From positions 1 to 13,320 of the forward strand of contig JAGCCY010000139.1 in the NCBI GenBank assembly GCA_017651385.1: a stretch of 13,320 nucleotides of DNA, given 5' to 3'. This DNA is from Lachnospiraceae bacterium. Its GTDB lineage: Bacteria; Bacillota; Clostridia; Lachnospirales; Lachnospiraceae. Each line of letters begins with the position of its first letter. Positions within the stretch are counted from its first letter, which is position 1. Positions 6,601 through 13,320 of this stretch are shown piece after piece. The notes below the pieces were generated by a model. The model made no database searches, was not told where the DNA came from, and was given only the letters and a program-made list of their open reading frames with translations. The translations under genes and the position numbers were made by a program.

Positions 6601-7683
6601 ATGAAATTCAACATAACCTGTATTCCGGGCGACGGTATAGGACCCGAGATCGTCTCACAAGCAAAACTTGTTCTTGATAAAGTTGCATCAAAATTCGGTC
6701 ATGAATTCATATATAAAGACATTTTAATGGGCGGTGCTTCCATAGATGTACACGGTATTCCGCTCACGGATGAAGCGATAAGTGACGCAAAGTCGGCCGA
6801 TGCGGTTTTGATGGGATCGATCGGCGGAAACACGGATACGAGTCCGTGGTATAAACTCGAACCTTCCAAGAGACCTGAAGCAGGCCTTCTTAAGATAAGA
6901 AAAGAACTTAAACTGTTTGCCAATCTAAGACCGGCACTATTATATAAAGAACTGTCCGATGCATGTGTTCTTAAAAAAGACACAAGCGATCGGGGATTCG
7001 ATCTTATCATCGTAAGAGAACTGACCGGAGGTCTTTATTTCGGAAAACGGGAAACGGTCACGGAAAACGGTATAAGGATCGCAACGGATACGCTTACATA
7101 TAATGAAAACGAAATTAAGCGTGTGGCGATAAAAGCATTCGAAGCCGCATCAAAGAGACGCAAAAAGGTCACAAGTGTGGATAAGGCCAATGTTCTTGAT
7201 TCTTCGAGACTTTGGAGAGCGGTTGTCAATGAAGTGGCAAAGGACTATCCGGATATCGAACTTGAGCACATGCTTGTCGATAACTGTGCGATGCAGCTTG
7301 TAAAGGATCCCGCCCAGTTTGATATCATCCTTACCGAGAATATGTTCGGTGACATTCTTTCCGATGAAGCCAGCATGATCACGGGCTCGATCGGTATGCT
7401 TCCGAGCGCTTCATTAAACGAGACCAAGTTCGGTTTATATGAACCCAGTCACGGTTCGGCTCCCGATATTGCGGGTATGGACATAGCCAATCCCATCGCA
7501 ACGATCCTGTCTGCAGCGATGATGCTTCGTTTTTCTTTTGACTTAAACGATGAAGCCGATGCCATAGAAAGATCCGTTGTCAAGACCTTGGCCGAAGGCT
7601 ACAGGACGTCGGATATCTATACGGACGGATGCAGGAAACTCAAATGTTCCGAAATGGGTCAGAAGATAGTTGAAAATATTTAG
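6601..7683 (+). CDS. leuB: 3-isopropylmalate dehydrogenase
   Basis: LeuB oxidises and decarboxylates 3-isopropylmalate to 2-ketoisocaproate with NAD+ in leucine synthesis. The protein has 360 residues, as usual. It shows the nucleotide-fold start [10 protein letters not shown] (8-17), substrate arginines R100, R110 and R139, catalytic Tyr146 in GGLYFG and Lys195, metal ligands D227, D251 and D255 ([12 protein letters not shown]), and the NAD-binding stretch HGSAPDIAG followed by ANPIAT (284-301), whose Asp marks NAD rather than NADP use. The start is placed at 6601 because GAGGAG lies six bases upstream and the protein then begins [12 protein letters not shown]; an in-frame ATG-free extension back to 6547 would add 18 unconserved residues across the leader. 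It is the first gene of the operon; ilvD begins 14 bases after its stop. Confidence 0.96.
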   Translation: MKFNITCIPGDGIGPEIVSQAKLVLDKVASKFGHEFIYKDILMGGASIDVHGIPLTDEAISDAKSADAVLMGSIGGNTDTSPWYKLEPSKRPEAGLLKIRKELKLFANLRPALLYKELSDACVLKKDTSDRGFDLIIVRELTGGLYFGKRETVTENGIRIATDTLTYNENEIKRVAIKAFEAASKRRKKVTSVDKANVLDSSRLWRAVVNEVAKDYPDIELEHMLVDNCAMQLVKDPAQFDIILTENMFGDILSDEASMITGSIGMLPSASLNETKFGLYEPSHGSAPDIAGMDIANPIATILSAAMMLRFSFDLNDEADAIERSVVKTLAEGYRTSDIYTDGCRKLKCSEMGQKIVENI

Positions 7684-7697
7684 GAGGATTTACATAT

Positions 7698-9374
7698 ATG
7701 AGAAGTGACAATGTAAAATGCGGCCCTCAGCAGGCACCGCACAGAAGTCTTTTTAACGCTTTGGGCTTTACCGAAGAAGAAAGAAAACGCCCTATGATCG
7801 GTATCGTTTCATCATACAACGAGATAGTGCCCGGTCATATGAATCTTGATAAGATAGTTGAAGCGGTCAAACTGGGAGTAGCAATGGCAGGCGGCACACC
7901 TGTTGTATTTCCCGCGATCGCGGTATGCGACGGTATCGCCATGGGTCATATAGGCATGAAATACTCGCTCGTTACAAGAGATCTCATATGTGATTCCACA
8001 GAATGCATGGCTATTGCCCATCAGTTCGACGGACTTGTAATGGTTCCCAACTGTGACAAGAATGTTCCCGGCCTTCTTATGGCTGCGGCAAGAGTAAATA
8101 TCCCTACGGTATTTGTATCGGGCGGTCCGATGCTCGCAGGCCACGTAAAAGGCCAGAAGAGAAGTCTTTCATCTATGTTTGAAGCTGTCGGAGCTTATGC
8201 CGCCGATAAGATCACTTTGGAAGAACTTACAAATTTTGAAGAAAATGTCTGCCCCACATGCGGTTCCTGTTCCGGTATGTATACCGCAAACTCAATGAAC
8301 TGCCTTACCGAAGCGATCGGTATGGGACTTAAGGGAAACGGTACCATTCCCGCAGTATATTCCGAACGTATAAGACTCGCCAAGCATGCGGGCATGAAGA
8401 TAATGGAGCTTGTGGAAAAAGATATCCGTCCGCGTGATATCATGACGGAAAAAGCATTTATGAACGCTCTTACCGTTGATATGGCTTTGGGCTGTTCCAC
8501 CAATTCAATGCTGCATCTTCCCGCGATCGCTCATGAAGCCGGCGTCAAGCTCGATCTTACGATCGCAAACGAGCTTTCATCAAAGACACCCAACCTTTGT
8601 CATCTTGCTCCCGCAGGTCCCACCTATATGGAAGACCTTAACGAAGCCGGCGGTGTTTACGCCGTAATGAACGAACTTACAAAATTGAACCTTCTTAACC
8701 TTGATGTTATGACCGTTACGGGTCAGACCATGGGTGAGAATATAAAGAATTCGATCAACAAGGATCCCGAAGTTATAAGACCCGTTGAGAATCCCTATCT
8801 TAAGACAGGCGGTATCGCTGTCCTTAAGGGTAATCTCGCTCCGGACGGCTGTGTTGTAAAGCAATCGGCAGTTGTTCCCGAAATGATGGTACATTCGGGC
8901 CCCGCAAGAGTGTTTGACTGCGAGGAAGATGCGATCAAAGCCATTAAGGGCGGAAAGATCGTTTCCGGTGACGTTGTGGTAATAAGATACGAAGGTCCCA
9001 AAGGCGGCCCCGGTATGAGAGAAATGCTCAACCCCACATCGGCCATTGCAGGCATGGGTCTTGGCTCAAGTGTTGCACTTATTACTGACGGAAGATTCTC
9101 AGGTGCGTCAAGAGGCGCTTCCATCGGACATGTTTCACCCGAAGCGGCCGTAGGCGGTCCTATTGCTTTTGTAAAAGAAGGCGATACAATAAATATTGAT
9201 ATTCCCAATCACTCGATAAACTTCGTCGTTTCCGACGAAGAACTTGAAGAAAGAAAGAAGAATTGGGTACCCAAGGAAACCGATATTAAATCCGGATATC
9301 TGTTAAGATACAGAGAACTTGTTACAAGTGCTTCCACCGGAGCGGTATTAAAGGTTCCGGGAAAGGAGTTATAA
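7698..9374 (+). CDS. ilvD: Dihydroxy-acid dehydratase
   Basis: IlvD removes water from 2,3-dihydroxyisovalerate and 2,3-dihydroxy-3-methylvalerate to give the keto-acid precursors of valine and isoleucine. The protein has 558 residues. Cluster cysteines are Cys119 in PNCDKNVPG and Cys191 in [19 protein letters not shown], and D78-G79 with D120-K121 correspond to the Mg2+ site. At residues 44-47 it reads VPGH; enzymes with a stable [2Fe-2S] cluster have a cysteine in place of this Gly, whereas E. coli IlvD, with an oxygen-sensitive [4Fe-4S] cluster, has Gly. This points to an oxygen-sensitive form, fitting an anaerobe. AGGAGG overlaps the leuB stop codon and lies ten bases before the ATG. ilvB starts one base after its stop. 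Confidence 0.97.
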   Translation: MRSDNVKCGPQQAPHRSLFNALGFTEEERKRPMIGIVSSYNEIVPGHMNLDKIVEAVKLGVAMAGGTPVVFPAIAVCDGIAMGHIGMKYSLVTRDLICDSTECMAIAHQFDGLVMVPNCDKNVPGLLMAAARVNIPTVFVSGGPMLAGHVKGQKRSLSSMFEAVGAYAADKITLEELTNFEENVCPTCGSCSGMYTANSMNCLTEAIGMGLKGNGTIPAVYSERIRLAKHAGMKIMELVEKDIRPRDIMTEKAFMNALTVDMALGCSTNSMLHLPAIAHEAGVKLDLTIANELSSKTPNLCHLAPAGPTYMEDLNEAGGVYAVMNELTKLNLLNLDVMTVTGQTMGENIKNSINKDPEVIRPVENPYLKTGGIAVLKGNLAPDGCVVKQSAVVPEMMVHSGPARVFDCEEDAIKAIKGGKIVSGDVVVIRYEGPKGGPGMREMLNPTSAIAGMGLGSSVALITDGRFSGASRGASIGHVSPEAAVGGPIAFVKEGDTINIDIPNHSINFVVSDEELEERKKNWVPKETDIKSGYLLRYRELVTSASTGAVLKVPGKEL

Positions 9375-9375
9375 G

Positions 9376-11049
9376 ATGCAGCTTACAGGTTCCGAAATAA
9401 TCATAGAATGTTTAAAAGAGCAGGGTGTTGATACCGTCTTCGGATATCCGGGAGGAACAATACTTAACGTTTATGATGCATTATATGCTCACAGTGAGAT
9501 AAAACATATCCTTACAAGTCATGAGCAGGGTGCTTCTCATGCGGCCGACGGTTATGCACGTTCTACCGGAAAAGTCGGCGTATGTATGGCGACTTCGGGT
9601 CCCGGTGCCACAAATCTCGTTACCGGTATTGCGACCGCTTATATGGATTCGGTTCCGCTTGTGGCCATTACGGCCAATGTCGTGCTTCCGTGGCTTGGAA
9701 AAGATACTTTCCAGGAAGTTGATATCGCAGGCGTTACGATGCCCATTACAAAGCACGGCTATATCGTAAAAGATGTCACCAAGCTTGCGGATACCTTAAG
9801 AAAAGCATTTAAGATCGCTCAAAGCGGCCGTCCGGGTCCGGTACTTGTGGATGTCACAAAAGATGTTACCGCCGCAAAATGCAATTATGAAAAGAAAGTT
9901 CCCGAACCGATCGAAAAGATCAATAAATTTACCGATGAAGATATAGAAGCGGCCGTTAAGCTTATGAAAAAGGCAAAAAAGCCTTTCATATATGTCGGAG
10001 GCGGCGCGATCATAAGCGGCGCGGATAAGGAAGTAAAGAAATTCGCAGATCTTCTGGACGCTCCCGTTTGCGATACATTGATGGGTAAAGGGGCTTTTGA
10101 CGGAAAATCCGAAAGATATACAGGCATGATCGGTATGCACGGCACAAAGGCATCGAATCTCGGCGTAAGCGAATGCGATCTTCTGGTCGCACTCGGTGCA
10201 AGATTTTCTGACCGTGTAGTCGGAAACGTTTCTTCTTTTGCCAAGAATGCAAAAGTTATACATTTTGATATCGATGCCGCAGAGATCAACAAAAACATCA
10301 AGACCACTGCAAGTGTAGTGGGCGATCTCAAAGCCGCACTTACGAAGGTCAATAAGCTTCTCGATAAACAGGATCATAAGGAATGGATGGAAAAGATCAA
10401 AGAGTTTAAGGAAAAGTATCCTCTTGATTACGATCATTCAAAACTTACCTGTCCTTACATAGTCGAAGAAACCGATAAGATCACCAAAGGTGAAGCGATC
10501 ATCACTACCGATGTCGGACAGCATCAGATCTGGGCTTCCCAGTATTATAAGTACACAAAGCCCAGAACATTCCTTTCATCCGGCGGTTTAGGCACGATGG
10601 GATACGGACTTGGAGCATGTATCAGTGCAAAAGTCGGTAATCCCGATAAGATATGTATCAATTTTGCCGGTGACGGATGTTTTCGTATGAATCTTAACGA
10701 ACTTGCCACCGCATCAAGATTCGATATACCTATCATAGAGATCGTTATCAATAATCACGTTCTCGGAATGGTACGCCAGTGGCAGACACTTTTCTACGGC
10801 GGAAGATATTCACAGACCGTACTTAACGACAAGGTCGACTTTGTCAAGGTGTCCGAAGGACTCGGCTGTGATGCGTACAGAGTCACAAAGAAAGAAGAGT
10901 TTGGGGTTGCTTTAAAAGCTGCAATTAAAAACAAACGTCCCGCAGTTATAGAATGCGTGATCAATGAAGACGATAAAGTATTTCCGATGGTTCCCGGAGG
11001 AAAGCCTTTAAGTGACGTCTTTGACGAAAAGGACTACGAGAAACAGTAA
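9376..11049 (+). CDS. ilvB: Acetolactate synthase, catalytic (large) subunit
   Basis: This thiamine-diphosphate enzyme joins two pyruvates, or pyruvate and 2-ketobutyrate, in the first shared step of valine and isoleucine synthesis. It has 557 residues in three domains: the PYR domain with catalytic Glu50 in HEQGASHAADGYAR, a central FAD-binding domain (about 185-330; GARFSDRVVG at 274-283), and the PP domain with the cofactor motif GDG (432-434) to NN (459-460) and VRQWQ (466-470). The extended FQEVDIAG segment and the GARFSDR motif mark the anabolic FAD form rather than the catabolic AlsS type. AAGGAG lies seven bases before the ATG. The small regulatory subunit (ilvN/ilvH), which normally follows and gives valine feedback, is absent here; a transpeptidase gene takes its place. 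Confidence 0.96.
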   Translation: MQLTGSEIIIECLKEQGVDTVFGYPGGTILNVYDALYAHSEIKHILTSHEQGASHAADGYARSTGKVGVCMATSGPGATNLVTGIATAYMDSVPLVAITANVVLPWLGKDTFQEVDIAGVTMPITKHGYIVKDVTKLADTLRKAFKIAQSGRPGPVLVDVTKDVTAAKCNYEKKVPEPIEKINKFTDEDIEAAVKLMKKAKKPFIYVGGGAIISGADKEVKKFADLLDAPVCDTLMGKGAFDGKSERYTGMIGMHGTKASNLGVSECDLLVALGARFSDRVVGNVSSFAKNAKVIHFDIDAAEINKNIKTTASVVGDLKAALTKVNKLLDKQDHKEWMEKIKEFKEKYPLDYDHSKLTCPYIVEETDKITKGEAIITTDVGQHQIWASQYYKYTKPRTFLSSGGLGTMGYGLGACISAKVGNPDKICINFAGDGCFRMNLNELATASRFDIPIIEIVINNHVLGMVRQWQTLFYGGRYSQTVLNDKVDFVKVSEGLGCDAYRVTKKEEFGVALKAAIKNKRPAVIECVINEDDKVFPMVPGGKPLSDVFDEKDYEKQ

Positions 11050-12443
11050 TGAAGCGTAAACTTTTGGCCGTTCTTTATTATACGCCCACGGTATGTATTG
11101 TTGTTCTGGTTACATTGTATTTTCTTCTCGCCATGTATTACAGAAACGGTTTTTCCTATAATACATGGGTAAACGGAGTATATTGTACGGGAAAAAATAT
11201 AGAAGACATCAATTCTTTACTTAAATCGCGATATGAGACACGGTCCATTGAAATTCATAATCCCGACGGTTCCGTTGAGTACATCCTTCCCGATGAGATT
11301 AATTACAGGATAGATTTTACGGAATATTTAAAGAGCATCCAAAAAAAGCAGAATCCGTTTTTATGGATATTGAATTTTACCGACTGGAAAGCGGGAGCGG
11401 ATATCGAGCCCAGTTTTACTTTTGAAGAAGATGCTTTGGATTACTATGTCGACAATCTGTCATTTGTTAAGAACAACACAAATGACAGTGTTCCTTATAC
11501 GGCCATAAAGCTTACAGATAACGGATATGAACTTATCGACACATACAGACCGTACGTTGACAGAAAGGCTGTCCTTGACGCCGTTAAAGTCGGCCTTTAC
11601 AGCGAAGAACCCGTAGAACTTTCGGAAAACTATCTTATAAAGCCTGTTTATGCCGATAAGGATCTTAAGGTTTTAAAGGAATGGGATTCGCTAAAAAAAT
11701 ATCTTGAGCCTAAGCTCACATACGATATGGGAGCCGAGCAGATATCGATAGATTCTTCTGTTTTAAGCGATTTTCTCATTGTTGGCGAAAATGGGGAGTT
11801 TGTAAAAAACGAAGACGGAAGCTTTGCAATAGACGAAGAAAAGGCCGTAAAATATATGGACAGCTTATGCTCATCCTATGATACATACGGAAAGGACAGG
11901 GTCTTCACAACGATAAAGGGTGAAGAGAAAGTCATTAAAAACGTATATTACGGAACCTTACTTAATCATAAAGCGGAATGCGAATACTTTGTGAATGCGT
12001 TAAAAACAGGCATTTCCGAAGTACACACTCCCTCCTACATAAGAAAAGGTTATGTAAGAGGTCTGGATGACATCGGCAACACTTATATAGAAATAGATAT
12101 GAACGAACAGGTTTTATACTATTTTGAAGACGGTGTCATCAATCTTCATTGCGATATAGTATCGGGTCGTCCGGGCTACAATGCCACTCCTCAGATGATA
12201 TGCAGTGTGTTCAACAAAAAGAAAGCCGCTATCTTAAGAGGAGCAGATTATGCTTCGTATGTGGATTACTGGATGGCGATATATCAGGGTATAGGTCTTC
12301 ACGATGCAAGCTGGCAGAGAGCGTTCGGCGGTGAAAGATATAAGACTCACGGTTCACACGGCTGCATAAATATGCGAAAAGGCGACGCCGAGAGATTGTA
12401 CGATTCCATCGAGCTGGGAATACCCGTTATCCTATATTACTAA
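11049..12443 (+). CDS. L,D-transpeptidase (YkuD domain), membrane-anchored
   Basis: This 464-residue protein should form 3-3 cross-links in peptidoglycan or attach ligands to it, outside the membrane. One membrane helix (about 9-30) anchors it. Residues about 35-330 form an extracytoplasmic region resembling the PG_binding_4 repeats that precede YkuD domains in Clostridia; this part is recognised only by general character. The YkuD domain (about 344-464) has the full active site: GRPGYNATP (373-381), H418 in GIGLHDASW, and THGSHGCINM with catalytic Cys439, His437 and Asn441. The ATG shares its A with the ilvB stop TAA (TAATG), and there is no good Shine-Dalgarno in the expected window, so translation is probably coupled to ilvB. 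No terminator is evident in the 110 bases after the stop. Confidence 0.93.
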   Translation: MKRKLLAVLYYTPTVCIVVLVTLYFLLAMYYRNGFSYNTWVNGVYCTGKNIEDINSLLKSRYETRSIEIHNPDGSVEYILPDEINYRIDFTEYLKSIQKKQNPFLWILNFTDWKAGADIEPSFTFEEDALDYYVDNLSFVKNNTNDSVPYTAIKLTDNGYELIDTYRPYVDRKAVLDAVKVGLYSEEPVELSENYLIKPVYADKDLKVLKEWDSLKKYLEPKLTYDMGAEQISIDSSVLSDFLIVGENGEFVKNEDGSFAIDEEKAVKYMDSLCSSYDTYGKDRVFTTIKGEEKVIKNVYYGTLLNHKAECEYFVNALKTGISEVHTPSYIRKGYVRGLDDIGNTYIEIDMNEQVLYYFEDGVINLHCDIVSGRPGYNATPQMICSVFNKKKAAILRGADYASYVDYWMAIYQGIGLHDASWQRAFGGERYKTHGSHGCINMRKGDAERLYDSIELGIPVILYY

Positions 12444-12484
12444 AATATTCATTTTTTCATTCAAACATTTATATAAAGTTTCCT

Positions 12485-12513
12485 TTGACTTTAACGCTTT
12501 AATGGGGTATAGT
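12485..12513 (+). promoter_or_regulatory. Sigma-A promoter of serC
   Basis: TTGACT (12485-12490) and TATAGT (12508-12513) are 17 bases apart, each one base from consensus, with a start expected near 12520. The 10-mer ATAGTCTATT at 12509-12518 is also the core of the palindrome at the leuB promoter (6507-6516). Confidence 0.8.
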
Positions 12514-12553
12514 CTATTTTAATATGTCAATACATTTTAGGGAGGAAGAGTCT

Positions 12554-13320
12554 ATGTCCAGAGTTTATAATTTTTCAGCCGGTCCGGCTACGATGCCTTT
12601 ACCTGTTCTTGAAGAGATCCAGGCAGAGCTTCTTGATTACAAGGGAAGTGGAATGAGTGTTATGGAGATGTCTCATCGATCTAAGGTGTATCAGCAGATA
12701 ATCGATGAAGCGGAAGCCGATCTTAGAAAGCTTATGAATATTCCCGACAACTACAAGGTTTTATTTATTCAGGGCGGTGCAACATTACAGTTTGCGATGA
12801 TACCCATGAACCTTTGCAAGAACGGAGTATTTGATTATATCGTTACAGGTAACTGGTCAAAGAAGGCCGCAGCGGAAGCAAAGAAATACGGTAAAGTAAA
12901 TGTCGTAGCCACAAGCGAAGACAGAAATTACAGTTATATACCCGATTGTTCAGATCTTCCCATCGATGATGATGCGGACTATGTATATATATGCGAGAAT
13001 GAGACCATTCACGGCACCACATATCAGAAGCTTCCCAACACCAAGGGAAAGATACTTGTTGCCGATCAGTCTTCAATGTTCTTATCAAAGCCCGTTAATG
13101 TTTCCGATTACGGCATCATTTACGGCGGTGTTCCAAAGAACGTCGGCCCCGCAGGTCTTGCGATCGTTTTCATCCGCGAAGATCTTATAAGAGAAGATGT
13201 TGCATCGACCGTACCCACATATTTAAGATATGACACACATGCCAATAACGGTTCCATGTACAATACACCCAACTGCTGGGCAATTTACGTATGCGGCAAG
13301 GTGTTTAAATATCTTCTTAA
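12554..13320 (+). CDS. serC: Phosphoserine aminotransferase (C-terminus beyond window)
   Basis: SerC converts 3-phosphohydroxypyruvate to 3-phosphoserine with glutamate as amino donor, the second step of serine synthesis. About 255 of the usual 360 residues are in the window, and the frame is open to the edge. The protein starts MSRVYNFSAGPATMP, the family signature, and shows MEMSHRS (37-43), the phosphate/PLP segment QGGATLQF (73-80), Trp101 in TGNWSKKA that stacks on PLP, Asp171 in ADQSS, and PLP-binding Lys195 in PKNVGPAG. Most members have Gln before that lysine (AGAQKN); here it is Pro (GGVPKN). GGAGGA lies seven bases before the ATG, and a strong promoter shows that it is its own unit, possibly followed by serA outside the window. 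Confidence 0.95.
   Translation, partial: MSRVYNFSAGPATMPLPVLEEIQAELLDYKGSGMSVMEMSHRSKVYQQIIDEAEADLRKLMNIPDNYKVLFIQGGATLQFAMIPMNLCKNGVFDYIVTGNWSKKAAAEAKKYGKVNVVATSEDRNYSYIPDCSDLPIDDDADYVYICENETIHGTTYQKLPNTKGKILVADQSSMFLSKPVNVSDYGIIYGGVPKNVGPAGLAIVFIREDLIREDVASTVPTYLRYDTHANNGSMYNTPNCWAIYVCGKVFKYLL

Noticed and set aside
9796..10437. 213-residue open frame on the minus strand inside ilvB
   Set aside because: It is fully antisense to conserved ilvB sequence, is Cys-, Phe- and Ile-rich without domain character, and has no promoter or ribosome site.
12444..12484. Terminator after the L,D-transpeptidase gene
   Set aside because: The stretch is T-rich but I find no stable stem; transcription may end by another mechanism or run on into serC.

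Overview
The window looks like chromosomal sequence from a low-to-moderate-GC Clostridia bacterium, most likely a Lachnospiraceae member. This rests on the look of the proteins (Tgt, IlvB, the lactonase and the XRE-cupin regulator all read like that family), near-consensus sigma-A promoters, strong AGGAGG-type ribosome binding sites and U-rich intrinsic terminators. It is an inference from recognition, not a database result. I see no rRNA, tRNA, CRISPR array, insertion sequence, phage gene or other sign of recent transfer. The content is core metabolism and cell envelope.

Layout. (1) Positions 1-2473, minus strand: a polyamine ABC uptake operon in the order XRE-cupin regulator, potA, potB, potC. 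Only the first 29 bases of potC are inside the window, and the binding-protein gene is not seen. (2) Positions 2474-2638: a compact divergent control region with a promoter facing each way and a cluster of GTTTA/TAAAC half-sites, a good candidate operator for the regulator. (3) Positions 2639-3706, plus strand: a seven-bladed-propeller lactonase-family protein. (4) Positions 3795-4838: a membrane-anchored M15/VanY-type D,D-carboxypeptidase with a TTG start, closed by a strong terminator. (5) Positions 4902-6443: tgt (queuosine tRNA modification) and yajC (Sec accessory), closed by a second strong terminator. tgt appears to begin with a rare ATT codon. (6) Positions 6601-12443: leuB, ilvD, ilvB and an L,D-transpeptidase gene, tightly packed and probably one operon. 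A perfect 15-bp palindrome overlaps the likely -35 box of its promoter. (7) Positions 12554-13320: the first two thirds of serC, with its own promoter, running off the right edge.

How the genes work together. IlvB makes acetolactate, IlvD dehydrates the dihydroxy acids to the keto acids of valine and isoleucine, and LeuB performs the third leucine-specific step; ilvC, the IlvB regulatory subunit and the other leu genes must lie elsewhere. The transpeptidase start overlaps the ilvB stop by one base, so a peptidoglycan cross-linking enzyme is translated directly behind amino-acid biosynthesis. With the M15 carboxypeptidase, the window holds two different envelope peptidoglycan enzymes. No wholly new system is evident. 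The most notable points are the ATT start of tgt, the two candidate operators (pot/lactonase and leuB), and the ilvB-transpeptidase coupling.
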